A stretch of 64,000 nt of DNA, taken from positions 3,038,001 to 3,102,000 of the forward strand of contig NZ_CP044344.1 of NCBI RefSeq assembly GCF_008761635.1. Direction: 5' to 3'. Below the pieces are notes generated by a model, which had not been told where the DNA came from, ran no database searches, and saw only the letters and a list, made by a program, of their open reading frames with translations. Below are positions 8,878 to 20,186 of the stretch, in pieces. Each line of letters starts with the position of its first letter. The stretch's first letter is position 1. The stretch is from Nocardioides cynanchi (GTDB lineage Bacteria; Actinomycetota; Actinomycetes; Propionibacteriales; Nocardioidaceae). The translations under genes were made by a program, and so were the position numbers.

Positions 8878-9138
8878 TCAGGAGTAGCGGTGGCTCTTGG
8901 CCGCGTGACCCTGCTCGCGGGTGCAGGTGCGGCCGCTCATGTTGCGGTGGCCGCAGAGCTCCTCGGCGGCGGCGGCGGTGGCGTTGGCGGCGGCCGGCTC
9001 CGGCGCCGACCGCACGGCTGTCGCGGTCGCCACCGTCGACGAGGGCCGCTTCGGTGCGGGAGTGCCCTTGCGGGCGCGGGCCTCCGCCTCGGCGTACCGG
9101 GCCTCGCGCATCGCCCGCAGGCCGTCCATCTTGCTCAT
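8878..9138 (-). CDS. Small Ala-rich protein with C-terminal Cys/His motif
   Basis: An 86-residue protein. The N-terminal 27 residues form a charged helix (MDGLRAMREARYAEAEARAR), the middle is a low-complexity Ala/Ser/Pro linker, and the end carries Cys62, His64, Cys72, His78 and His83. The pattern C-x-H-x7-C-x5-H-x4-H resembles a small metal-binding knuckle seen at the end of many short actinobacterial proteins. No enzymatic motif is present. Function unknown. Confidence 0.6.
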   Translation of the reverse strand: MSKMDGLRAMREARYAEAEARARKGTPAPKRPSSTVATATAVRSAPEPAAANATAAAAEELCGHRNMSGRTCTREQGHAAKSHRYS

Positions 9139-9209
9139 CGTCGCCTCACCCCTCAGACCCTAGGTGCGGCCACCGACAGCGCTCGACCGCCTCGCCGGTC
9201 GGGTGCCGC

Positions 9210-10142
9210 TCAGGTGGTCGCGTGGTCGGCCAGGACGGCCCGGGCCAGGGCCAGCCGTTCGGTGCAGCGGACCGGCATGGTGGTCCAGTAGTAGGGGAAG
9301 GTCATCAGCGCCAGGGCCAGCGCCCAGGCCCGGCCGCGGAGCCAGGTCGCCTCGTCGACGCCGACCAGGTCGCGGAAGGTGGCTCGCGCCGCCGGGTCGA
9401 GGAGCTCCCAGGCGACCACCAGGTCGACGGTCGGATCTCCGACCGCCAGGCCGCCGAAGTCCAGCACCGCGGCGAGCCGTCCGTCGCGCCCGAGGAGGTT
9501 CTCGGCGAGGAGGTCGCCGTGGTACCAGCCGGCGGCGACGTCAGGCGTCCGCGGGAGCGCGACCGCGTCGTCCCAGACCTCCGCGCAGGCCACGAGGTCG
9601 AGGTCGAGGCCGGCGATCTCGCGGCAGGCGGCCAGCGCAGCCCGGGTCGAGGTGTCCATGGTGTCCAGCGGCTCGCCGCGGTACCAGCGCAGGTCCGGGT
9701 CCTGCAGAGCCGACGCCGGGACTGCCGTGTCGGCCAGCCCGGTCACGACGGCCGCGAGGTCGCGGGCCAGATCGTGGCGCGGGGGCTCCCCGGAGACCGG
9801 TGGCGTGGGCGGCTCACCCGTCAGCCAGCGCACCACCGACCACCGCTCGGGATAGCCGAAGCCCGGTCCGCCGACCTCCACCACCTCGGGGACGGCCACC
9901 GGCAGGGCGGGCTCGACGTACGGGAGCCAGCGCCGCTCCTTCTCGATCGTCGCCGTGCCGCCGGGCTGACGGGGCAGCCGTACCAGCAGGTCGCCACCCA
10001 GGCGGAACAGTGCGTTGCTCGAGCCCGAGGCATCGAGCCGGTGCAGGGGCAGCGCGTCGTACGACGTCGAGAGCGTGCCCAGCAGCGACCGCACCAGGCT
10101 CTCGTCGATCGGGATCTCGTCGTCGTGCAGCGGTCCGGTCAC
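9210..10142 (-). CDS. Aminoglycoside phosphotransferase-like (APH/ChoK) kinase
   Basis: A 310-residue protein of the APH phosphotransferase family. The Brenner motif reads WYHGDLLAENLL (His208, Asp210, Asn215) and the metal-binding VLDFGG (Asp228) follows. Most chromosomal actinobacterial members phosphorylate metabolites rather than antibiotics, and the sequence does not prove resistance. The start is GTG at 10140-10142; it is divergent from the alpha/beta hydrolase at 10212 with about 70 bp between them. Confidence 0.85.
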   Translation of the reverse strand: MTGPLHDDEIPIDESLVRSLLGTLSTSYDALPLHRLDASGSSNALFRLGGDLLVRLPRQPGGTATIEKERRWLPYVEPALPVAVPEVVEVGGPGFGYPERWSVVRWLTGEPPTPPVSGEPPRHDLARDLAAVVTGLADTAVPASALQDPDLRWYRGEPLDTMDTSTRAALAACREIAGLDLDLVACAEVWDDAVALPRTPDVAAGWYHGDLLAENLLGRDGRLAAVLDFGGLAVGDPTVDLVVAWELLDPAARATFRDLVGVDEATWLRGRAWALALALMTFPYYWTTMPVRCTERLALARAVLADHATT

Positions 10143-10211
10143 CCACCCACCCCACCGCACTCCGGGTGGGCTGTCGAGCCGGTTCCGGCGCGCGGTGGTA
10201 GACCTGAGCCC

Positions 10212-11054
10212 ATGCCCGAGGCGTACGACGTCCCCGTCGCCGGGGGATCCCTGCGGGTGACGAGCTGGGCGGGCTCCGGCCCGCCGGTGCTGGCGATCCA
10301 CGGCATCACCTCGTCGTCGCGCTCCTGGCCGTTCCTGGCCCAGGCGCTGGGCCGGACGGTGCTCGCCCCCGACCTGCGCGGCCGCGGGCGGTCCAGCGGC
10401 CTGCCCGGCCCGGTCGGGATGGCGGCGCACGCCGAGGACTGCGCCGCGGTGCTCCGCGCGATCGCCGACGAGCCGCTGGTCGTGGTCGGGCACTCGATGG
10501 GCGGCTTCGTGGCCGGTGTGCTCGCGGCCCGGCATCCCGACCTGGTCCGGGCGCTGGTTCTGGTGGACGGCGGGCTCCCGTTCCCGCCGGCCGACGAGCA
10601 GGCGACCCTGGCCGGCCTCGCGCCGATCACGCAGCGGCTCCAGGCGTCGTACACCCGCGAGGAGTACCGCGACTGGTTCCGGCGCCACCCGGCGTTCGCG
10701 CGCGACTGGACCCCCGAGGCGGAGGAGTACGCCGACTACGACCTGCCCACGGAGCCGGGCCGGCCCAGCGCCGACCCGGAGGCGGTCGCGGCCGACCAGG
10801 TCGACATGGTCAGCGGGACGACGTTCGCCGAGGCGATCACGCGACAGACCCACCCCCGGGTCTTCCTGCACGCCGGCCGAGGCTTCGCCGACGACCCGCC
10901 GGGGCTCTATCCCCAGGCCACGGTCGACGCGTACTCCGCCCGCTGGCCCGACCTCGACGTGCGCCGGGTCGCGGACGTCAACCACTACACGATCGTGCTC
11001 AGCCGCCGCGGCGCCGCCGCCGTCGCAGCGGCGGTCACCGACCTGGTGCCGTAG
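10212..11054 (+). CDS. Alpha/beta hydrolase
   Basis: A 280-residue alpha/beta hydrolase with oxyanion-region motif AIHGITSSSRSW, nucleophile elbow GHSMGG (Ser95), and a C-terminal NHYTIV containing the catalytic His. A cap region lies at about residues 130-190. The family includes haloperoxidase-like and ester hydrolases; the substrate is not readable. It is the third alpha/beta hydrolase within 10 kb. Confidence 0.85.
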   Translation: MPEAYDVPVAGGSLRVTSWAGSGPPVLAIHGITSSSRSWPFLAQALGRTVLAPDLRGRGRSSGLPGPVGMAAHAEDCAAVLRAIADEPLVVVGHSMGGFVAGVLAARHPDLVRALVLVDGGLPFPPADEQATLAGLAPITQRLQASYTREEYRDWFRRHPAFARDWTPEAEEYADYDLPTEPGRPSADPEAVAADQVDMVSGTTFAEAITRQTHPRVFLHAGRGFADDPPGLYPQATVDAYSARWPDLDVRRVADVNHYTIVLSRRGAAAVAAAVTDLVP

Positions 11055-11123
11055 CTCAGCGCAGCCGGCTGGTTGCCGAGGCCCCGGTTCCGCGCTGCCT
11101 GGCGGCCCGGCTGGTCCCTGGTC

Positions 11124-11819
11124 TCAGGCGTCGGCAAGCGGCGGGAACTCGCCCATCGCGTGGTCGGCGATCCGCTTCATCATCCAGCTGTCGATCCCGG
11201 ACCCCATCACCCCGCCGACCACGGGTACCCCGCGGCCGAGCCGGACGAACGCCTTCTCGCCCACCCCGCGCATCAACCGGAAGGCGATCGCCTTGTTCAG
11301 CATCAGCAGGGCTGCCGGTGGCAGCTGTCCGGACACGAGCCTCAGCGCCCGGCCGCCGCCGGTGGCGAGACCGGCCTTGGCCAGGACCTCGTCCGCGTCG
11401 GCGCCCACCAGGGTGAGCAGGATCGCCGTCCGGACCCGCGGCTCGTCGACGTCGTACCCGCGCAGGACCGCGATCGAGCCCACCATCCGGGTCGCGAGCA
11501 CGTAGAACTCGACGACGTTGACGGGGAGGGCGATCGGCATCGTCACGAACCCGCCGATGCCGGTGACGAAGCCGCCGACCGCGCCGCGGGCGAGGTGCGA
11601 GCGGGCGACCCGGGCGATGGCGGCGTCGTTCGACCGGCTGCGCGCCACCGCAGCCGCAGCGATCTCGCGCGACGAGCTGAGCGGCCCGATGCCGTCGATC
11701 CCGGCGTCGAGCAGCACCTGGACCAGTCGGGACACGGCGTTGTCGTCCGTGGTCTGCGAGGCGGCGAGGTCGAGGGCGTGGACCGGCTCGAGGCTGCGCG
11801 AGCGCTTCGACGACCTCAT
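11124..11819 (-). CDS. EcsC family protein
   Basis: A 231-residue protein of the EcsC family, named for a B. subtilis gene next to an ABC transporter; the molecular role is unknown. A glycine-rich hydrophobic stretch (GGFVTGIGGFVTMPIALPVN) and the conserved C-terminal GVPVVGGVMGSGIDSWMM are visible. The ATG at 11817-11819 overlaps the stop of the upstream SDR gene by 4 bp, so the two are translationally coupled. Confidence 0.75.
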   Translation of the reverse strand: MRSSKRSRSLEPVHALDLAASQTTDDNAVSRLVQVLLDAGIDGIGPLSSSREIAAAAVARSRSNDAAIARVARSHLARGAVGGFVTGIGGFVTMPIALPVNVVEFYVLATRMVGSIAVLRGYDVDEPRVRTAILLTLVGADADEVLAKAGLATGGGRALRLVSGQLPPAALLMLNKAIAFRLMRGVGEKAFVRLGRGVPVVGGVMGSGIDSWMMKRIADHAMGEFPPLADA

Positions 11820-12784
11820 GCCGGCTCCCCGACGTACGCCGCGACCGCGTCGTCGCAGAACGTCCAGAACCGGGCCCGGTCGGCCGCCGACTCCTGGTGC
11901 CGGCCGAAGGCGTGGGTCGGCCGGACGGCACGGTCGTGCCAGAAGCCGCCCGTCGGTGGCTCGAGGTGGTCGGCGGCCAGCAGCCAGACGATGGTGTCGG
12001 CGCCCTCCTCCGACGTGCGCAGGATCGGCCGGGTCAGGCTCCGGAACCTCGGCAGGTGTCGCTGGACGCCCGGGGTGTCGGCCCAGCCGGGATGCATGGC
12101 GCGGACGGTGATGTCGCGGTCGGCCAGTCGCTCGGCCCACTGCTCGGCCAGCACCACCTGCATCCGCTTGGCCCGAGCGTACGCCGTCACCCCGGAGTAC
12201 TCGCCCTCGCGGAACTCCGGGTCGTCGACCGCCAGCGGCTGCGAGTACATGCCTCCGGAGGAGACGAACAGCACCCGTGACCCGGGCACCAGCACCGGGA
12301 CCAGGAGCGAGGTCAGCAGGTGCGGCCCGAGCACGTGGACGCTGAGGGTGAGCTCGTGCCCCTCGGGGGTCTCGGTGCGCGGATCGGCCATCAGCCCCGC
12401 GTTGTGGACCAGGCCGTGGAGCGCGGGCACGCGGGCGCCGAAGTCCTGCGCGAACGCCGCCACGGCGGGCAGTGAGCCCAGGTCGCACTCCTCGACCACG
12501 ATCTCGGCGTTCGGCACGCGGCGACGCACGCCCCGCGCCGCCGACTCACCGCGTTGCCGGTCGCGGCCCAGCAGGTGCACGGTGGCACCGAGCCGGGCGC
12601 AGGCCTCGACGGTCGCCAGCCCGAGACCGGACGTGCCGCCGGTGACCAGCACCACGCGGCCGTCGAGCGCACCGTCGGGCAGCGGCGACCACTGCCGCCG
12701 GCGCAGGTGGTAGCCGATCCGGGAGTAGCCCGGGGCCACGGTCCGGTCGAGCACCTGGTCGACGACGCCCGCTATGGAACCCAT
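11816..12784 (-). CDS. SDR family oxidoreductase (retinol-dehydrogenase/DHRS12-like)
   Basis: A 322-residue classical short-chain dehydrogenase. The cofactor motif TGGTSGLG occurs near residue 50 after an extended N-terminal region, NAG is at about 128, and the catalytic YxxxK is YARAK. The extra N-terminal 40 residues (HLRRRQWSPLPDGAL) match the DHRS12-like subgroup, which probably acts on a lipid or steroid-like alcohol. It is upstream of and overlapping the EcsC gene. Confidence 0.82.
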   Translation of the reverse strand: MGSIAGVVDQVLDRTVAPGYSRIGYHLRRRQWSPLPDGALDGRVVLVTGGTSGLGLATVEACARLGATVHLLGRDRQRGESAARGVRRRVPNAEIVVEECDLGSLPAVAAFAQDFGARVPALHGLVHNAGLMADPRTETPEGHELTLSVHVLGPHLLTSLLVPVLVPGSRVLFVSSGGMYSQPLAVDDPEFREGEYSGVTAYARAKRMQVVLAEQWAERLADRDITVRAMHPGWADTPGVQRHLPRFRSLTRPILRTSEEGADTIVWLLAADHLEPPTGGFWHDRAVRPTHAFGRHQESAADRARFWTFCDDAVAAYVGEPA

Positions 12785-12869
12785 GTCCCGACCCTAGCCA
12801 GCCGCTCCGAAGCCGACCCCGCCCCAGGGGGTGGGTCGACGCCCCCGGGCCGGTGACAGACTCCGGGGA

Positions 12870-13358
12870 ATGACCGCGTTCACCGTCCGCAACCGCTCGT
12901 CGGCCACCGTGGACGCCAAGCCGGCCGAGGTCTGGGCCGCGCTCACCGACCCCGACCTGCTACCCCGGCTCACGCCGTACCTCCGCGAGATCGAGGCCGA
13001 GGGCGACCGCTGGGTCTGGCACCTGAGCAAGGTGCCGGTCCTCGGCATCGCGATCGCGCCGTCGTTCACCGAGCTGATGTCCTTCGAGAAGCCCACGCAG
13101 ATCACGTTCACCCACGACCCCGAGCGGGCCGGGGAGCGGGCCGGGGTCGACGGCACCTACCGACTCAGGCCCTCGGGTTCGGGCACCGACCTGGCGATCG
13201 ACCTGTCGATCACCGTGGAGCTGCCGTTCCCGGGCCTGGCCCGCCCGGCCGTGCAGACCGCGATGCGCGGCGTCGTGGCGGCCATGGGCAGCCGGTTCTC
13301 CGCCAACCTCCTGCGCCATCTCGGCAGGTCGACCCGGGGTTCGGGTGTGCGCTCCTGA
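12870..13358 (+). CDS. SRPBCC family protein
   Basis: A 162-residue helix-grip protein. The N-terminal strand-helix PAEVWAALTDPDLLPRLTPYL and C-terminal amphipathic helix define the SRPBCC fold. It is followed by a second SRPBCC gene 20 bp downstream, so the two are probably one transcript. Ligand unknown. Confidence 0.75.
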   Translation: MTAFTVRNRSSATVDAKPAEVWAALTDPDLLPRLTPYLREIEAEGDRWVWHLSKVPVLGIAIAPSFTELMSFEKPTQITFTHDPERAGERAGVDGTYRLRPSGSGTDLAIDLSITVELPFPGLARPAVQTAMRGVVAAMGSRFSANLLRHLGRSTRGSGVRS

Positions 13359-13378
13359 GTCGTGGGTACATCTCTGAC

Positions 13379-13834
13379 ATGACCGAACCAAGTACTGACC
13401 ACGTCGCCGGCGCGGAGACCGAGATCTCCGCCTCGCCCGAGCAGGTCTGGGCCGCACTCACCGATCCCGAGGCGATCTCGCGCTTCATGTTCGGCTCGCA
13501 GGTCGAGACCGACTGGCAGGTCGGCAGCGCGATCACCTGGACCGGCGAGTACGACGGCACCTCGTTCGAGGACAAGGGCGAGATCCTCGAGGTCGACGAG
13601 CCCTCCCGGCTGCGGATGACCCACTACAGCCCGCTCAGCGGACAGCCGGACGAGCCGTCGAGCTACCACCACCTCGACTACCGCCTCGAGGCGAGCGACG
13701 CCGGCACCCGGCTCACCCTCGAGCAGGACGGCAACGACTCCGAGGAGCAGGCCGAGCAGTTCGCCGCCAACTGGCAGACCATGCTCGACCAGGTCAAGGA
13801 GTACGTCGAAGAGGGTCGCGGCAACCAGGGCTGA
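13379..13834 (+). CDS. SRPBCC/AHSA1-like protein
   Basis: A 151-residue protein of the AHSA1 (activator of Hsp90 ATPase homologue 1-like) subgroup of SRPBCC. Visible motifs are SPEQVWAALTDPEAISRFMF at the N terminus and a C-terminal helix NWQTMLDQVKEYVEE. Bacterial members are used for small hydrophobic ligands, not as Hsp90 partners. It ends 19 bp before the convergent copA gene. Confidence 0.8.
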   Translation: MTEPSTDHVAGAETEISASPEQVWAALTDPEAISRFMFGSQVETDWQVGSAITWTGEYDGTSFEDKGEILEVDEPSRLRMTHYSPLSGQPDEPSSYHHLDYRLEASDAGTRLTLEQDGNDSEEQAEQFAANWQTMLDQVKEYVEEGRGNQG

Positions 13835-13852
13835 GCCGGCCCGCGCGCCCGG

Positions 13853-15979
<2,127 letters not shown>

Positions 15980-15980
15980 C

Positions 15981-16187
15981 TCAGGCGAGCGCGTAGCCCG
16001 CCTCCTCGACGGCACGTCGGACGTCGTCGTCGGCGAGCGGGGCGTCGGCGGTCACGGTCACGGTGCCCTCGGCGAGGAGCACGTCGACGCTGCGTACGCC
16101 GGGCAGCTCGGCGACCTCCTCGGTCACCGAGGCCACACAGTGCTCGCAGGTCATCCCGGTCACGGTCCAGGTCTGGGTCTGGGTCAT
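15981..16187 (-). CDS. copZ: Copper chaperone CopZ
   Basis: A 68-residue single heavy-metal-associated domain with GMTCEHC (Cys14, Cys17), the Cu(I) site, followed by the usual ferredoxin-like beta-alpha-beta pattern ending GYALA. It hands Cu(I) to CopA. It lies between csoR (12 bp gap) and copA (1 bp gap) and is certainly co-transcribed. Confidence 0.92.
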   Translation of the reverse strand: MTQTQTWTVTGMTCEHCVASVTEEVAELPGVRSVDVLLAEGTVTVTADAPLADDDVRRAVEEAGYALA

Positions 16188-16199
16188 CTCGGTCCTCCT

Positions 16200-16484
16200 T
16201 CAGGAACGCACGAGGCGGGCGATCGCGGCCGACGCCTCGGCGAGCTTCTCGTCGGCGTCGACCCCGGTGCTGACGGCGTCCCGCACGCAGTGCGCGAGGT
16301 GGTCGTCGAGCAGGTTGAGCGAGACGGCCTGGAGCGCCTTGGTCATCGCCGAGACCTGGGTCAGGATGTCGATGCAGTACTGCTCCTCCTCGACCATCCG
16401 CTGCAGGCCGCGGGCCTGCCCCTCGATCCGACGCAGGCGCTTGAGCACGTCGTCCTTGCTGCTGACGTATCCGGGGTGGTCCAT
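16200..16484 (-). CDS. csoR: Copper-sensing repressor CsoR
   Basis: A 94-residue DUF156 repressor with the Cu(I) ligand triad Cys37, His62 and Cys66, matching Cys36-His61-Cys65 of M. tuberculosis CsoR. The N-terminal helix KRLRRIEGQARG is the DNA-contact region of the family. Without copper it binds the operator and represses; with Cu(I) it releases. It starts 9 bases from the inverted repeat at 16494-16510 and is the first gene of the copper operon. Confidence 0.93.
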   Translation of the reverse strand: MDHPGYVSSKDDVLKRLRRIEGQARGLQRMVEEEQYCIDILTQVSAMTKALQAVSLNLLDDHLAHCVRDAVSTGVDADEKLAEASAAIARLVRS

Positions 16485-16493
16485 GACGCCACC

Positions 16494-16510
16494 ATACCCC
16501 CTTGGGGTAT
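16494..16510. promoter_or_regulatory. CsoR-type operator upstream of csoR-copZ-copA
   Basis: The sequence ATACCCCCTTGGGGTAT has perfect 7-bp arms (ATACCCC and GGGGTAT) around CTT. A TACCCC-type inverted repeat is the known operator pattern of actinobacterial CsoR proteins. It is 9 bases upstream of the csoR start codon and 97 bases upstream of ppc, so control of the copper operon is the natural reading. Confidence 0.85.
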
Positions 16511-16607
16511 TAACGGGAGAGTCGGAGGTCCTCTCCCCTCCCGGCGGGGCGGACCGGCCCGTGGGCGGCGACACACGTGCGTCACATCCATCGGGAACGA
16601 TGCAGGC

Positions 16608-19295
16608 ATGGACGACGACGCCAGCAGTACGCCGGACCGCGCCCTGCGCCGCGACATCCGCAGCGTCACCTCGATCCTGGGCGAGACCCTGGCCCGCACC
16701 GAGGGGGACGACATGCTCGCCCTGGTCGAGCAGGTGCGCTCGCACGCCAAGCACGGCCGGCTCGACCAGCTCCCGGACTTCGACCTGGCCACGATCACCC
16801 GCCTGGTGCGCGCGTTCACGGCGTACTTCCACCTCGCAAACATCACCGAGCAGGTGCACCGCGGCCGGGCCCTGACCCGCCAGAAGCAGGCGGACGGGGG
16901 CTGGATCGAGCAGGCCCTCGGCCGGATCCGCGAGGCCGACCTGCCGGCCGAGGAGCTGGCCGGCCTGCTGCGCACCGTGGGGGTGCGCCCGGTCTTCACC
17001 GCCCACCCGACCGAGGTGGCGCGGCGTTCAACGATCGACAAGCTGCGTCGCGTGGCGAGCCTGCTCGAGGAGCCGGAGGGGCCGCGCCGTGACCGCCGGC
17101 TGGCCGAGGCGATCGAGCTGCTCTGGCTCACCGACGAGCTCCGGATCGAGCCGCCCCAGCCGACCGACGAGGCACGCAACGTCGTGTACTACCTCGAGGG
17201 GCTCTCCGCCGCGGCCCTGCCCGACGTGCTCGAGGAGCTGCGCGACCGGCTGGCGACGATGGGAGTCGAGCTGCCGGCCGACGTGCGGCCCCTGCGCTTC
17301 GGCACCTGGGTGGGTGGGGACCGGGACGGCAACCCCTACGTCACGCCGGCGACCACCCGCGAGGTGCTGGCGCTCCAGGCCGTGCACGGCGTGCGGATGC
17401 TGCAGACCCTGGTCGATCGGCTGCGCCGCGAGCTGTCGGTCAGCGACCGGGTCAGCGCGGTCTCCGGAGAGCTGACCGACCGGATCGCGGAGCTGCTGCC
17501 GGGTCTGCCCGAGGTCGAGCCGCGCTACCGGCGCCTCAACGCCGAGGAGCCCTACCGGCTCTTCCTCACCTGCGTGCACGTGCGGCTGGGGCTCACCGAG
17601 CGGCGGATCGCCGGTGGGCGGCGGCACGTCGAGGGTCGTGACTACGCCGACGACACCGAGCTGCTCGACGACCTGCTCCTGCTGCACCGCTCGGTGCTCG
17701 CCCAGCAGGGCACCGTGGTCGCGAGCGGCGAGCTCGAGCGGCTGGTCCGCACCGTGGCGGCGACCGGGCTCACCCTGGCCACGCTCGACGTCCGCGAGCA
17801 CTCCGCGAAGCACCACCACGCCGTGGGCCAGCTGCTCGACCGCGTCGGCGAGCTCGCCACGCCGTACGCCGCGCTCGAGCCGCACGCGCGGACCAAGGTG
17901 CTCAGCGAGGAGCTGGCCAGCCGCCGGCCGCTGGCCCGCAGCCCCCTGCCGCTCGACGAGGAGGGCGCGGTCACGGCCGAGACCTTCCGGGCGATCCGGT
18001 GGGGGCTCGACTCGCTGGGGCCCCGCGTCGTGGAGAGCTACATCATCTCGATGACCCACGACGCCGACGACGTGTTCGCCGCCGTGGTGCTGGCCCGCGA
18101 GGCCGGGCTGGTCGACCTGCCGTCGGGGGTGGCGCGTATCGGTTTCGTGCCCCTGCTGGAGACGGTGACCGAGCTCGAGCAGGCGGAGTTCATCCTCGAC
18201 GCGATGTTCGCCGACCCGTCGTACCGCGAGCTGGTCCGGCTCCGTGGCGACGTCCAGGAGCTGATGCTCGGCTACTCCGACTCCAACAAGGCCGGCGGGA
18301 TCACCACCTCGCAGTGGCAGATCCAGCGCGCGCAGCGGCGCGCCCGCGACGTCGCCCGGAGGTACGGCGTGCGGCTCCGGTTCTTCCACGGCCGCGGCGG
18401 CTCGGTCGGCCGCGGCGGCGGTCCGACGTACGACGCGATCATGGCGCTGCCGTCGGGCACCGTGGACGGCGAGGTCAAGATCACCGAGCAGGGCGAGGTG
18501 ATCAGCGACAAGTACGCCCTGCCCGCGCTGGCGCGGCAGAACCTCGAGCTGGCGGTGGCGGCCACCATCGAGGCCAGCGTCCTGCACCGCACGGACCGCC
18601 GTACCCCCGACGAGAGCCGGCGCTGGGACGCGATGATGGACCGGATCTCCGAGGCCGCCCACACGCGCTACCGCGGCCTGGTCGAGGAGCCCGGGCTCGC
18701 CGAGTACTTCCTGACCTCGACGCCGGTGGACCTGCTCGGGGCCCTGCACATCGGCTCCCGCCCGGCCCGGCGGCCGGACTCCGACGACGGCCTCGACGAC
18801 CTGCGCGCGATCCCCTGGGTGTTCGGCTGGACCCAGTCGCGCCAGATCGTGCCCGGCTGGTACGGCGTGGGGTCGGGGCTGGCGGCGGTCGCCGGTGACG
18901 TCGAGGTGCTGCGCGAGATGTACGCGCGATGGCCGTTCTTCCGCACCTTCCTGGGCAACGTGTCGATGACCCTGGTCAAGACCGACCTCGAGATCGCCGC
19001 ACGCTACGTCGCCCTGGCGCCGGAGTCGCTCCGGCCGCTGCTGGAGAACGTCCGCGCGGAGTTCGACCTGACCGTCGAGCACGTCCTCGCCGTGACCGGC
19101 GACGCTGCGCTGCTCGACCGCGAGCCGACCCTGCGCACCACGCTGGACATCCGGGAGAACTACCTCGAGCCGCTCCATCACCTGCAGGTCGAGCTCTTGG
19201 GTCGCTACCGGCGCGGGGAGGACGATCCGGCGCTGGAACGTGCCCTGCTGCTGACCATCAACGGGATCGCGGCCGGAATGCGCAACACCGGCTGA
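16608..19295 (+). CDS. ppc: Phosphoenolpyruvate carboxylase
   Basis: An 895-residue enzyme that fixes bicarbonate onto PEP to form oxaloacetate, replenishing the TCA cycle. Family motifs are intact: FTAHPTE with catalytic His133, GYSDSNKAGG near 555, FFHGRGGSVGRGGG near 592, and IPWVFGWTQSRQIVPGWYG toward the C terminus. The length equals that of the E. coli enzyme (883). The start ATG at 16608 leaves the N-terminal helix DRALRRDIRSVTSILGE as in homologues. It is monocistronic and divergent from the copper operon. Confidence 0.96.
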   Translation: MDDDASSTPDRALRRDIRSVTSILGETLARTEGDDMLALVEQVRSHAKHGRLDQLPDFDLATITRLVRAFTAYFHLANITEQVHRGRALTRQKQADGGWIEQALGRIREADLPAEELAGLLRTVGVRPVFTAHPTEVARRSTIDKLRRVASLLEEPEGPRRDRRLAEAIELLWLTDELRIEPPQPTDEARNVVYYLEGLSAAALPDVLEELRDRLATMGVELPADVRPLRFGTWVGGDRDGNPYVTPATTREVLALQAVHGVRMLQTLVDRLRRELSVSDRVSAVSGELTDRIAELLPGLPEVEPRYRRLNAEEPYRLFLTCVHVRLGLTERRIAGGRRHVEGRDYADDTELLDDLLLLHRSVLAQQGTVVASGELERLVRTVAATGLTLATLDVREHSAKHHHAVGQLLDRVGELATPYAALEPHARTKVLSEELASRRPLARSPLPLDEEGAVTAETFRAIRWGLDSLGPRVVESYIISMTHDADDVFAAVVLAREAGLVDLPSGVARIGFVPLLETVTELEQAEFILDAMFADPSYRELVRLRGDVQELMLGYSDSNKAGGITTSQWQIQRAQRRARDVARRYGVRLRFFHGRGGSVGRGGGPTYDAIMALPSGTVDGEVKITEQGEVISDKYALPALARQNLELAVAATIEASVLHRTDRRTPDESRRWDAMMDRISEAAHTRYRGLVEEPGLAEYFLTSTPVDLLGALHIGSRPARRPDSDDGLDDLRAIPWVFGWTQSRQIVPGWYGVGSGLAAVAGDVEVLREMYARWPFFRTFLGNVSMTLVKTDLEIAARYVALAPESLRPLLENVRAEFDLTVEHVLAVTGDAALLDREPTLRTTLDIRENYLEPLHHLQVELLGRYRRGEDDPALERALLLTINGIAAGMRNTG

Positions 19296-19351
19296 GCCAC
19301 CGCGCATCCGGCCCGGGCCCTTGTGTCGCCCCGATGGTCGCCGTACGCTCG

Positions 19352-19361
19352 CGATATATCG
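19352..19361. promoter_or_regulatory. AT-rich palindrome upstream of padR gene
   Basis: CGATATATCG is a perfect 10-bp palindrome 48 bp before the padR start, standing out in a GC-rich promoter region. Many actinobacterial PadR genes carry similar ATAT-containing palindromes and autoregulate. It may be the PadR operator or overlap a -10 element. Confidence 0.5.
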
Positions 19362-19409
19362 TGATCGGTCGACGACAGTGTCGGCTGGACGGGAAGAAGC
19401 GGGGCGATC

Positions 19410-20186
19410 ATGGGTGAGCAGGGTTTCGGGCGTCAGTGGGCGCGCGAGTTCGAGTCGCGGTTCGGCAACCACCAGGCGTGGCAGAGCTTCGGTGGTCGGG
19501 GCGGCCCGTGGGGCGGCAGCTGGGGGCCGCAGGGGCGTTCGGGTCCGCCGCCGTGGCTGGCCGGGCTCTTCGGGCTGGCCGGCCAGGACCCGCCGCGCGG
19601 ACCCCGGGTCCGCCGTGGTGACGTGCGGGTGGCGATCCTGGCGGTGCTGGCCGACGAGCCGCTGAACGGCTACCAGGTGATCGGCCAGATCGCCGAGCGC
19701 TCGGGCGGCGCGTGGCGGCCGAGCCCGGGCTCGGTCTACCCGACCATCTCGCAGCTGGAGGACGAGGGCCTGATCGAGGGTGACGACGAGCGCGGTCGTC
19801 GTACCCTGCGGCTGACCGCCGACGGCCGCACCTATCTCGCCGACCATGCCGACGAGGTGGCCGCGGTGTGGGCGCCCTTCGACGGACCCGGGGAGACCGG
19901 GGAGAGTGGCGAGGCCGAGCGGTCGTCCTCGTCGTGGGCCAAGGGCCGGTCCGACTTCTCGGCGCTGAAGCCCGAGCTGGGCCGGGTGATGAACGCGGTG
20001 TGGCAGATCATCAGCACCGGCACCGACGAGCAGCGCCGGGCCGCGATCGGGGTGCTGGTCGAGGCCCGCCGCGGCCTCTACGGCATCCTGGCCGACCACC
20101 CGGGCGACGAGATCGACGAGATCGACGACCTGGGCGACCGGCACGATCCGGACGGGCAGGACCTGGGAGACGGGGAGCGGTCGTGA
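19410..20186 (+). CDS. PadR family transcriptional regulator
   Basis: A 258-residue regulator. The N-terminal 65 residues are a Gly/Trp/Pro-rich tail (GGPWGGSWGPQG), then a winged-helix PadR domain begins at RRGDVRVAILAVLAD and contains NGYQVIGQIAER and PSPGSVYPTISQLEDEGLI. The C-terminal part after about 160 is helical and acidic. PadR proteins often repress efflux or stress genes and respond to hydrophobic ligands. Its stop overlaps the next gene's GTG by 4 bp, so the DUF1707 gene is in the same operon. Confidence 0.88.
   Translation: MGEQGFGRQWAREFESRFGNHQAWQSFGGRGGPWGGSWGPQGRSGPPPWLAGLFGLAGQDPPRGPRVRRGDVRVAILAVLADEPLNGYQVIGQIAERSGGAWRPSPGSVYPTISQLEDEGLIEGDDERGRRTLRLTADGRTYLADHADEVAAVWAPFDGPGETGESGEAERSSSSWAKGRSDFSALKPELGRVMNAVWQIISTGTDEQRRAAIGVLVEARRGLYGILADHPGDEIDEIDDLGDRHDPDGQDLGDGERS

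Noticed and set aside
9210..10142. Antibiotic resistance kinase
   Set aside because: The APH fold is clear, but most chromosomal members act on metabolites and nothing here points to an aminoglycoside.
17028..20144. A 1038-codon open frame on the minus strand
   Set aside because: It is antisense to ppc and padR, which have complete family motifs. Long antisense frames are expected at this G+C because stop codons are rare.
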